The translations under genes were made by a program, and so were the position numbers. Shown here in pieces: positions 6,888 to 13,261 of a stretch of 17,149 bases of DNA (within the stretch, counting starts at the first letter, position 1; the number at the start of each line of letters is the position of its first letter). This DNA is from Aquamicrobium sp. (lineage in GTDB: Bacteria > Pseudomonadota > Alphaproteobacteria > Rhizobiales > Rhizobiaceae), in NCBI GenBank assembly GCA_014860725.1, contig JACZJD010000739.1, positions 1 through 17,149 of the forward strand, in the 5' to 3' direction. The notes beneath the pieces are model-generated. The model saw nothing but the letters and a program-made list of their open reading frames with translations, did no database searches and was not told the DNA's origin.

Positions 6888-7759
6888 TGATGGAAGCCAT
6901 TCTGGATTTCTGGGCGGCCTATTCGGCCACCATCGCCTTCGGCCTCGTCAACTCCTTCATCGCGCTCAGCTGCTATGCCGTGCTCTCGGCCGGCGTGCTC
7001 AGCTTCACGACGGTGATGTTCGCGGCGGTCGGCGGCTTCTTCGCGGCGCAGATGATCGGCATCTTCAACATTCCCGCCATGCTGGCCTTCCTGCTGGCAG
7101 GGGTCGCCGGCGGCGTCGCCGCGGCGGTCATCGCCTTCCTGTTCCTGCGGCTCGAGACCCACTGGATGGCGCTCGCCAGCCTGGCGCTGGTGCTGATCAC
7201 CCGCGTCGTCGTCCTCAACACGCCGGCGCTGACCGGCGGCGTCCAGGGCCTGCTGGTGCCCGTCCGCGTCAGCGTGCTGGAGCTGTTCATCGCGCTGTCG
7301 ATCACGGCATTCGTGTTCTACCGCATGCACAACTCCTGGTACGGGCTGGTGTCGCGCGCCGTGCGCGAGGACCCGGCCGTCGCCTCCACCATGGGCATCA
7401 GCACCTATCGCATCCAGTTCATCGCCTTCCTCATCAGCGGCGCGGTGGGCGGGATCGGCGGCGCGGCGCTGGCGACGACGCTTCAGTTTATCTCGGCCGA
7501 CACCTACTTCCTCGCGCTCGCCTTCACCATGATCGCCTCGACCGTGCTGGGCGGCTCGTTCCACTGGTTCGGGCCGATCGTCGGCGCCTTCGTGTTCACG
7601 GCGCTGCCGACGACGATGCAGGCGGTGGTCCCCGAGATCCAGGACGTGGCGAAGGGCGTCGTGCTCCTCGTCATCATGATCCTGCTGCCGCGCGGGCTCA
7701 TCGATCCGCGCGTGCTCAAGCTGCGCAAGGCGCGCCGCAAGGAGCAGGCCGATGCATGA
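6887..7759 (+). CDS. LivM-type ABC transporter permease
   Basis: A 290-residue permease and partner of the preceding LivH-type protein. Hydrophobic segments span the protein. The family motifs are VNSFIALSCYAVLSAGVLSFTTVMFAAVGGF near the start, the coupling loop SRAVREDPAVASTMGISTYRIQFIAFLISGAVGGIGGA (about residues 150-190), and FTMIASTVLGGSFHWFGPIVGAFVF toward the end. The C-terminus is the usual MILLPRGLIDPRV followed by basic residues in the cytoplasm. The ATG at 6887 overlaps the upstream stop codon. An ATG three bases on (6890) is slightly better spaced from the GAGGG at 6878-6882 and may be the true start. At 290 residues it is on the short side for LivM. Confidence 0.94.
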   Translation: MMEAILDFWAAYSATIAFGLVNSFIALSCYAVLSAGVLSFTTVMFAAVGGFFAAQMIGIFNIPAMLAFLLAGVAGGVAAAVIAFLFLRLETHWMALASLALVLITRVVVLNTPALTGGVQGLLVPVRVSVLELFIALSITAFVFYRMHNSWYGLVSRAVREDPAVASTMGISTYRIQFIAFLISGAVGGIGGAALATTLQFISADTYFLALAFTMIASTVLGGSFHWFGPIVGAFVFTALPTTMQAVVPEIQDVAKGVVLLVIMILLPRGLIDPRVLKLRKARRKEQADA

Positions 7760-8552
7760 GGCGCAGACGCTCCTGGAACTGCGCGGCGTCGTCAAGCACT
7801 TCGGCGGCGTCGCCGCCGTCGGCGGGCTGTCGACCTCGGTCCGCAAGGGCTCGGTCCACGGCCTGATCGGCCCGAACGGCGCCGGCAAGACGACGGTGAT
7901 CAACCTGATCACCGGCCTCTTCCATCCGACCGACGGGGAAATCCTGTTCGAGGGCAACCATCTCGAGACGCGGGCGCCGCACGACATCGCGGCGCTCGGC
8001 ATCAGCCGCACCTATCAGAACGTGCGCCTGTTCAGCGGCATGTCGGCGCTGGAGCAGGTGCTGACCGGCTGCTACCTGCGCCGCGGGTCGAGCCTGTTCG
8101 CCTCCTTCGCGGGCCTGCCGAAGGCGCGGCGGGACTGGGAGGACGCGCGGGCGAAGTCGCTGGCGCTCCTCGCCCGCGTCGGCATGGCCGACAAGGCCGA
8201 CGTGCTCGCCGAGACGCTTTCCTACGGCGAGCAGCGGCGCATCGAGATCGCGCGCGCTCTGGGCTCCGACCCGGCGCTCCTGCTTCTCGACGAGCCGACG
8301 GCCGGCATGAACCACGCCGAGAGCCAGGCGATCGGCCGGCTGGTGCACGAGCTGCGCGACGGCGGTCTCACCATCCTGATGGTCGAGCACAATATGGGGC
8401 TGGTCACGGAGTTCTGCGACAGCTGCACGGTGATGAACTTCGGCAAGCTCCTCGCAGAGGGCACGCCGCGCAGCTGCATCGACGATCCCGAGGTGCAGGC
8501 TGCCTATTTCGGACGGAAGAACGATGCTGCACGTAACCAACCTGTCGGCTAG
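7752..8552 (+). CDS. LivG-type ABC transporter ATPase
   Basis: A 266-residue ATP-binding subunit. It shows Walker A GPNGAGKTT (about residues 37-45), the Q-loop in ISRTYQNVRLF, the signature LSYGEQRRIEIARAL, Walker B LLLLDEPTAGMN and the H-loop in ILMVEHNMGLV. The spacing between Q-loop and signature, with an inserted segment (SSLFASFAGLPKARRDWEDA), and the C-terminal tail after EVQAAYFG, are typical of LivG. Its start overlaps the end of the permease gene by eight bases and its own 3' end overlaps the next ATPase gene by 29 bases, so expression is tightly coupled. It powers uptake together with the LivF-type subunit. Confidence 0.95.
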   Translation: MHEAQTLLELRGVVKHFGGVAAVGGLSTSVRKGSVHGLIGPNGAGKTTVINLITGLFHPTDGEILFEGNHLETRAPHDIAALGISRTYQNVRLFSGMSALEQVLTGCYLRRGSSLFASFAGLPKARRDWEDARAKSLALLARVGMADKADVLAETLSYGEQRRIEIARALGSDPALLLLDEPTAGMNHAESQAIGRLVHELRDGGLTILMVEHNMGLVTEFCDSCTVMNFGKLLAEGTPRSCIDDPEVQAAYFGRKNDAARNQPVG

Positions 8553-9219
8553 CTACGGCGCGATCCGCGCCGTGAGGGGCGTCAGCCTCAAGGTCGCGCC
8601 GGGGTCGCTCTGCGTGGTCCTCGGCTCCAACGGCGCCGGCAAGTCGACCACCCTGCGCAGCATCGCCGGACTCCACCGGCCCGTCGAAGGTTCGATCACC
8701 CTTCAGGACCGCGAGATTTCGCGTCTGCGCGTCCATCAGGTCGTGCGTCAGGGCCTCGCCCTGGTGCCGGAAGGGCGCATGGTCGTCGCGCCGCTGACCG
8801 TCGAGGAGAATCTCGACCTGAGCGGCTTTGCCGGGCGCGGCGGCAATGGCGGCCAGCTCGAGCGCGTCTACGAGCTTTTCCCGCGCCTCAAGGAGCGGCG
8901 CCAGCAGAAGGCGGGCCTGCTTTCCGGCGGCGAGCAGCAGATGCTCGCCATCGGCCGGGCGCTGATGACGCAGCCGCAGGTCCTGGTCCTCGACGAGCCG
9001 TCCATGGGGCTGGCGCCGTCGATCGTCGACCTCGTGTTCGACGCCATCGTGGCGCTGCACAGGCAGGGCCAGTCGATCCTGCTCGTCGAGCAGAACGCGG
9101 CGATCGCGCTCTCGGTCTGCGACTACGGCTACGTCATGCGGCGCGGCGAGATCGTCATCGAGGGCACGGCCGAGATGCTTCGGGAAAGCCCCGAGGTGAT
9201 GAAGGCGTATCTTTCCTGA
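8524..9219 (+). CDS. LivF-type ABC transporter ATPase
   Basis: A 231-residue second ATPase and the last gene of the importer operon. It has Walker A GSNGAGKST (about residues 36-44), the LivF-typical ALVPEGRMVVAPLTVEENL, the signature LSGGEQQMLAIGRAL, Walker B VLVLDEPSMGLAP and the H-loop SILLVEQNAAIAL. It ends EVMKAYLS, as most LivF proteins do. A GGACGGAAG ribosome site precedes the ATG. The 29-base overlap with the LivG-type gene is longer than usual for this operon type. A strong stem-loop lies downstream at 9258-9305. Confidence 0.95.
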   Translation: MLHVTNLSASYGAIRAVRGVSLKVAPGSLCVVLGSNGAGKSTTLRSIAGLHRPVEGSITLQDREISRLRVHQVVRQGLALVPEGRMVVAPLTVEENLDLSGFAGRGGNGGQLERVYELFPRLKERRQQKAGLLSGGEQQMLAIGRALMTQPQVLVLDEPSMGLAPSIVDLVFDAIVALHRQGQSILLVEQNAAIALSVCDYGYVMRRGEIVIEGTAEMLRESPEVMKAYLS

Positions 9220-9257
9220 CCGGCATGGCCGCCGCGCGGGAAGCGCAGGCGACGGCA

Positions 9258-9305
9258 CCGAACGGAATGCGAAAAGGGCGGTCGTCGGACCGCCCTTTCG
9301 TTCGG
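9258..9305. terminator. Bidirectional terminator between the importer and catabolic operons
   Basis: AAAGGGCGGTC (9273-9283), a GTCG loop and GACCGCCCTTT (9288-9298) form an 11-pair stem. An outer pairing of CCGAACG (9258-9264) with CGTTCGG (9299-9305) extends it. A/T ends on both sides of the stem fit termination from both convergent operons, though the T-tracts are short. Confidence 0.8.
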
Positions 9306-9319
9306 ATGCGCCCGGCGGT

Positions 9320-10210
9320 TCAGGCCGCGTTGCGGCCGGGGCCGTTCTCCAGATATTTGAGCTGCAGCTTCTCGATCTCCTCGAAGCCGATCAGCTCGAC
9401 GAAGTCGTGATGCACCATGCGCTTGTGCGGCAGGTTGCGCGAGTGCTTGTCCCTGACGAGCTGGGCGAGGTTGTCCTGAAGCACCTGCGCCACGCTCATC
9501 AGCGGGACGAGGGGGAAGGTGGCGAGGCCGGCCACGCTCTCGATGTCGGCGGGGGCAAGCTCCTGCTCCAGCCAGCCGAGGACCTGCAGCGAGAGCGGGA
9601 CGCCCGCCTCCTGCCGCAGCGACTTCAGCGCATCGAGGTTGCGGAAGGTGTTGCTGATCGGCTGCACGACATCGGCGCCCGCCGCCACATAGGCCTTGGC
9701 GCGGGCGATCGCCTCGGGCACCGTGGCGGCGTCGGTGCGGGCGACGATGAGCATGTGGGGGTTGCGGCGCGCCTCGACGGCGGCCTCGATCTTCTTCGCG
9801 GCCTCCTCCATCGGAATGGTCTCGACGCCCGCGACGCAGATCGGGCAGCGCTTGGGCGCGACCTGGTCCTCCATGATCACGGCCGCGGCACCCGCATTCT
9901 CGAACTCGCGGATCGCGCGCATGGCGTTGATGGCGTTGCCGTAGGCGGTGTCGATGTCGGCCACCACCGGCACGTCGACCGCGTTGACGACGTTGCGGAC
10001 GACGCCGACATTCTCGGTTAGCGTGTAGAGCTCGGCGTCGGGCATGCCGAGCAGCGACGCCGACACGCCGAAGCCGCTGGTCATGATGCCCTCGAAGCCG
10101 GCGCGCTCGATCATCCTGGCGGAGAAGGCGTCGTAGGCGCCGCCCATCCACACCGTCTTCTGGGCCAGCACCCGCTCCCGGAACTCTGCGCTTGCGCCGC
10201 GATGCATCAT
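9320..10210 (-). CDS. Isocitrate lyase/PEP mutase-superfamily C-C lyase
   Basis: A 296-residue TIM-barrel enzyme of the methylisocitrate lyase/2,3-dimethylmalate lyase/PEP mutase group. Conserved elements in order are GGAYDAFSARMIERAGFE, TSGFGVSASLLGMPD, the metal-binding ADIDTAYGNA (Asp85, Asp87), MEDQ (Glu114) and IVARTDA (157-161). The catalytic loop reads PKRCPIC (119-125). The loop cysteine (Cys122), which separates lyases from PEP mutases, is present, but the usual KKCGH or KRCGH is not: Pro-Ile replaces Gly-His. Such lyases split 2-hydroxy di- or tricarboxylates into pyruvate, glyoxylate or another 2-oxo acid plus a second carboxylate. The ATG at 10210 overlaps the LeuD-like stop (ATGA), with AGGGAG six bases upstream. 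As the last gene of the operon it probably cleaves the product of the LeuC/LeuD-like hydro-lyase. Exact substrate unknown. Confidence 0.88.
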   Translation of the reverse strand: MMHRGASAEFRERVLAQKTVWMGGAYDAFSARMIERAGFEGIMTSGFGVSASLLGMPDAELYTLTENVGVVRNVVNAVDVPVVADIDTAYGNAINAMRAIREFENAGAAAVIMEDQVAPKRCPICVAGVETIPMEEAAKKIEAAVEARRNPHMLIVARTDAATVPEAIARAKAYVAAGADVVQPISNTFRNLDALKSLRQEAGVPLSLQVLGWLEQELAPADIESVAGLATFPLVPLMSVAQVLQDNLAQLVRDKHSRNLPHKRMVHHDFVELIGFEEIEKLQLKYLENGPGRNAA

Positions 10211-10755
10211 GTCGAACTCCCTGTTTCCTGCCCATGGCCGCCGGTGGCGGGGGCATCGCTCTGCTTGATGTAGCCGATGAGGCCGCCGGCCTCGAGCATC
10301 GCCCGGTCGGCCAGCGACAGCGGCTCGATCGGCAGCGACGTTCCCCGTGTCAGGTTGCGGACCTCGTTGGCGTCGTAGTCCACCTCGATCTCGTCCCAGC
10401 GCTCCACCAGCCCGAGGATTCCGGGGCATGTCGCCTGCGGGAAGCCCATGCTGATCTCGCCGCGCCAGTAGCCGGGCGAGAACGACTCGCAGACCACGCC
10501 GGCGATGCCGAGATGGCGCATCGCGCGCATGGGCGGGTAGTGCGGGTGGCCGTAGCCGAAATTGTGGTTGCCGACCAGGATGTCGCCCGGCTTCACCTTG
10601 TCGCGGAAGTCCGGGTCGTAGGCTTCCATCGCCACGGCGGCCAGCTCGTCGATATCGGTGATCTTGATGTTCTTGACGCCGACGATCTGGTCGACGTCGA
10701 AGTTGATCTCGTCGAAGATGAAGGCGACCCGGCCGCGAAGTGTCTTCAGCGTCAT
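10207..10755 (-). CDS. LeuD-like small subunit of an aconitase-superfamily hydro-lyase, divergent active site
   Basis: A 182-residue swivel-domain protein matching the size of 3-isopropylmalate dehydratase small subunits. The N-terminus RGRVAFIFDEINFDVDQIVG corresponds to the family's RG-(x)n-D-N-DTDQI. GDILVGNHNFGYGHPHYPP (58-75) corresponds to the family's GENFGCGSSREHAP loop, and VVCESFSPGYWRGEISMGFP follows as the SFA-IF-RN-(x)n-G-P counterpart. Notably the SSRE part, which carries the catalytic serine and a substrate-binding arginine in aconitase and LeuD, is replaced by GHPH, and no YLRT-type specificity loop is seen. This points to a different substrate or chemistry. It starts seven bases after the LeuC-like stop codon, with GAGG before the ATG, and its stop overlaps the lyase start. 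It almost certainly forms a complex with the LeuC-like subunit. Confidence 0.82.
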   Translation of the reverse strand: MTLKTLRGRVAFIFDEINFDVDQIVGVKNIKITDIDELAAVAMEAYDPDFRDKVKPGDILVGNHNFGYGHPHYPPMRAMRHLGIAGVVCESFSPGYWRGEISMGFPQATCPGILGLVERWDEIEVDYDANEVRNLTRGTSLPIEPLSLADRAMLEAGGLIGYIKQSDAPATGGHGQETGSST

Positions 10756-10761
10756 CGGTCC

Positions 10762-12018
10762 TCACATGTACTTTCTCGGGTCCGCGATCTTCCCCTCGAT
10801 CGCCGAGGCGGCGACCGTGGCGGCGCTGCACAGGTAGATTTCCGAATCCGGGCTGCCCATGCGGCCGCGGACGTTGAGCGTGCCGGTCGAGACGGCGCGC
10901 TGCTTCGCCGTCATCGTGCCGATGCGGCCGTAGCAGTAGTCGCAGGTCGGGGCCGAGACGAAGGCGCCGGCCTCGGTGAGGATCGACAGCAGGCCCTCGC
11001 GGCCGGCGGCGGCCATGATCTCCTGGCTGGTGGGGACGACGTTCAACTGGAAGCCCGGCGCCACCTGACGCCCTTCCAGAATCTTCGCGGCGATCCGCAG
11101 GTCCTCGATGCGGCCGGACGCGCAGGAGCCGAGATAGCCGGCATTGAGCTCCAGCCCGACATAGTCGGTGAGGTTGCGCGAATTGGCCGGCGTCGGCGGC
11201 ACGACCACCAGCGGCTCGAGCTGGTCGAGGTCGATCTCGTAGACGGCGGAATATTCCGCGTCGGGATCGCTGTAGACCGGCTCCAGCGTCTTGCGGGCGC
11301 GCGGCAGCGCATAGGCGAGGCGCTCCTCGTCGGGGTTGACGATGGCGGTGATCGCGCCGGTGAACATCGCCAGCCCGGTGATGGTCTGGAGGCCCTCGGT
11401 CGAAATCTGCGACAGCGCCGGGCCGCCGATCTCCAGCACCTGGAAGCGGCAGGAGGCCGGGCCCATGACGCGCACGAGATGGTGGAAGACGTCGCGCGCC
11501 ATGACGCCCTTGCCCAGCGTGCCGGTCAGGTTGACGCGGACCGTCTTCGGAACCTTGATCGAGATTCGCTCGCGCACCAGCGCCTCGAGCAGGCTGCGGC
11601 GGACGCCCATGGCCAGCGTGCCGAACGTGCCGAGCTGGCTGATGTGGCCGTCGAAGTGGACGACGAAGGCGCCAGGCACGGCATAGCCGACCTCGGCGGC
11701 GACCTGGTGGCCGATGCCCTTGCGCTCGAAGAGGGGGACGTTGTTTTCCGCGCACCAGTTGCGCGTGATGATGTGGAGCTCTTCTTCCTTCGGCGTCGCG
11801 GCGGGCACCATGTGGTCGATGAACATGGCGTAGCGCTCCGGCTCCGCGACCCTGTCGATGCCGAACTCCTCCTTCATCTGCCTGAAGTAGACGTCGGTGT
11901 AGCCGGGGAAGTCGTAGGCGATGACGTAGTCGGGTTTCGCCATCACCTCGTCGCCGGCCTTCACGCGGTCCCTGCCGGACACGCGCGCCAGGATCTTCTC
12001 CGCTATCGTGTAGCCCAT
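10762..12018 (-). CDS. LeuC-like large subunit of an aconitase-superfamily hydro-lyase
   Basis: A 418-residue iron-sulfur protein of the size of archaeal-type 3-isopropylmalate dehydratase large subunits. The start MGYTIAEKILARVSGRDRVKAGDEV is the standard LeuC opening, which fixes the ATG at 12018 although the nearby AGGA is close. FIDHMVP (66-72) matches the family's DH-VP. HFDGHISQLGTFGTLAMG (121-138) stands where HTDSHTTTLGAFGALAFG is usual. The three cluster ligands are present: Cys299 in GSCASGRIEDL, and Cys359 and Cys362 in PTCDYCYGRIG. A [4Fe-4S] cluster is therefore likely. The enzyme would dehydrate and rehydrate a hydroxy-dicarboxylate, moving the hydroxyl. Changes at key positions (DGH for DSH) and the odd partner small subunit argue against a leucine-biosynthesis role; the neighbours are catabolic. 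Dimethylmaleate hydratase is a known relative with similar logic. Confidence 0.87.
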   Translation of the reverse strand: MGYTIAEKILARVSGRDRVKAGDEVMAKPDYVIAYDFPGYTDVYFRQMKEEFGIDRVAEPERYAMFIDHMVPAATPKEEELHIITRNWCAENNVPLFERKGIGHQVAAEVGYAVPGAFVVHFDGHISQLGTFGTLAMGVRRSLLEALVRERISIKVPKTVRVNLTGTLGKGVMARDVFHHLVRVMGPASCRFQVLEIGGPALSQISTEGLQTITGLAMFTGAITAIVNPDEERLAYALPRARKTLEPVYSDPDAEYSAVYEIDLDQLEPLVVVPPTPANSRNLTDYVGLELNAGYLGSCASGRIEDLRIAAKILEGRQVAPGFQLNVVPTSQEIMAAAGREGLLSILTEAGAFVSAPTCDYCYGRIGTMTAKQRAVSTGTLNVRGRMGSPDSEIYLCSAATVAASAIEGKIADPRKYM

Positions 12019-12091
12019 CGTCCTACTCGTCTGGTTTGGCTGGTGCTGTCGCACTGGCAATCCGCAATTCGTTTCGGCTCCCGCTTTCCGC

Positions 12092-12985
12092 TCATGCCGC
12101 CTGTTCCGGCCGGAAGCCGTAGCCGCCGCCGGTGCGGAAGATCCGCCCGGCATGAGGCGCGCCGAAATGCATCGGCATCAGCAGCGCGCCGGTGTCGGCG
12201 CAGTAGTCGAGCAGCCTGCGGCGGGTGGCCTCGGCGAGGTCGACATATTCGCAGAAGCGGCTCGTCACATGCGGCTCGTAGACCTGGACCGGATGGTGGA
12301 TGACGTCGGCCGAGATCACGAAGCCGCCGCCCGGCGCCTCGTACTTGACCATGAGCTGGTTGAGCGTATGGCCGGGCGCGGCCTCCACCCTGAGGCCGGG
12401 GACGATCTCGTCGCCGTCGTCGACGAACTCGGCCTTTCCCGCGGCGACGACCGGCAGCACGCTGTCCTCGATCACGGCGACGTTCTCCGGGAAGACCGCG
12501 GGCCCCTTTCCGTCACCGGTCCAGTGCTCGTACTCCTTGCGGCCGAAGACGTAGCGCGCCTTGGGGAAGGCCGGGACCCACTCGCCGTTCACGTTGTGCG
12601 TGTTCCAGCCGACATGGTCGATGTGAAGGTGGGTGCAGAAGACGACGTCGATGTCCTCCGGCCCGAAGCCCGCGCGCGCGAGATTGTCCATGTAGGGGAA
12701 GTTCAGCATGTGGAAGCGCTGGAAGATCGGCAGCGCGCGCGCCTTGCCGTTTCCCGAGCAGGTGTCGATGAGGATGTTCCGGCCGTCGAGCGTCACGAGC
12801 CAGGAGTGGATGCTGCTCCAGTAGCGGCCGGACTCGCGGTCGATGAAGCCCGGCCCGCCGGCCACCGGATGCCGGTCGAGCATCGAGGCGTCGAAGTCGC
12901 GAAGCATGAACTCCGGCGTGTAACCCAGTTCGATGACCTCCTCGATCCGTCTCACGACGGCGTCGCCGACCCTGAAATGCGTCAC
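12092..12985 (-). CDS. Metallo-beta-lactamase-fold hydrolase (possible lactonase)
   Basis: A 297-residue cytoplasmic MBL-fold protein and the first gene of the catabolic operon. The metal ligands are all visible: THLHIDHVG (His119, His121, Asp123, His124), PGHT (His206), SADVIHH (Asp227) and MPMHFG (His273), which predicts a di-metal site. NILIDTCSGNG is the usual strand before the active site. The overall pattern resembles the quorum-quenching lactonase/methyl parathion hydrolase branch, so an ester or lactone substrate is plausible; a thioester is an alternative. The start codon is GTG at 12985, chosen for the strong AGGAGGAG five bases or so upstream. The gene is followed after 73 bases by the LeuC-like gene, on the same strand and without a visible terminator. 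The shared promoter-operator module lies just upstream. Confidence 0.9.
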   Translation of the reverse strand: MTHFRVGDAVVRRIEEVIELGYTPEFMLRDFDASMLDRHPVAGGPGFIDRESGRYWSSIHSWLVTLDGRNILIDTCSGNGKARALPIFQRFHMLNFPYMDNLARAGFGPEDIDVVFCTHLHIDHVGWNTHNVNGEWVPAFPKARYVFGRKEYEHWTGDGKGPAVFPENVAVIEDSVLPVVAAGKAEFVDDGDEIVPGLRVEAAPGHTLNQLMVKYEAPGGGFVISADVIHHPVQVYEPHVTSRFCEYVDLAEATRRRLLDYCADTGALLMPMHFGAPHAGRIFRTGGGYGFRPEQAA

Positions 12986-13014
12986 GAACTCCTCCTGCTC
13001 CTCGCAGCCCCTAG

Positions 13015-13055
13015 GTCTAAGCCTGCGGCGACGAACGTGTCAATATGCAATTATA
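13015..13055 (-). promoter_or_regulatory. Candidate promoter of the hydrolase-LeuC-LeuD-lyase operon
   Basis: On the reverse strand TTGACA (13043-13038) is followed after 17 bases by a weak -10, TTAGAC (13020-13015), giving a leader of about 23 bases before the GTG at 12985. An alternative perfect TATAAT lies at 13055-13050, directly next to the operator, but with no good -35. The first reading is favoured because the same TTGACACG occurs at identical spacing from the operator upstream of the FAD oxidase. Confidence 0.45.
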
Positions 13056-13056
13056 G

Positions 13057-13071
13057 TTTCATAGAATGAAA
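13057..13071. promoter_or_regulatory. Palindromic operator TTTCAT-N3-ATGAAA, site 2
   Basis: TTTCATAGAATGAAA is a perfect inverted repeat, flanked by an outer TATAG (13052-13056) and CTATA (13073-13077) with one extra T, so the dyad spans about 26 bases. Its core equals that of the site at 4426-4442, and it stands the same 13 bases from a TTGACACG. Confidence 0.7.
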
Positions 13072-13224
13072 TCTATAGGACGACAGACGCTCGCCGGATG
13101 TCGGCAGGCGAATTGAATGTCGTTTGTCGATCCTGTCTGGAGGGCTTCCCGACAATAGGGGTGCAGCGCGGCGGGCGCGTGCCCGCGCGCCGTCATCGCG
13201 CCTCGGGGCGGCCCGAAGCGGAGG

Positions 13225-13240
13225 TGCCGCACCAGCGGCA
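13225..13240 (-). terminator. Weak stem-loop downstream of the AraC-family gene
   Basis: TGCCGC-ACCA-GCGGCA forms a six-pair stem about 22 bases after the AraC-family stop codon. No T-tract follows, so it is at best a weak or factor-dependent terminator. Confidence 0.25.
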
Positions 13241-13261
13241 GGGAACGGAAGAGGGCGGGCG

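Noticed and set aside
9320..10210. Naming the lyase prpB (methylisocitrate lyase)
   Set aside because: The catalytic loop is KRCPI rather than KKCGH and there is no prpC or prpD; the superfamily is clear but the substrate is not.
9320..11755. An 811-codon reverse-strand open frame spanning the lyase and parts of the LeuD- and LeuC-like genes
   Set aside because: Only its end (from 10210) is the lyase. The earlier part is an out-of-frame reading of the LeuD/LeuC-like genes, Arg/Gly/His-rich and without family resemblance, kept open by high GC.
10207..12018. Assignment of the LeuC/LeuD-like pair to leucine biosynthesis
   Set aside because: No leuA or leuB nearby, the partners are catabolic, and key active-site residues differ from true 3-isopropylmalate dehydratases.
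10192..12303. A 703-codon forward open frame opposite the LeuC/LeuD-like genes
   Set aside because: Antisense shadow with no recognisable motif; the reverse-strand genes are well supported by Fe-S cysteines, start contexts and operon overlaps.
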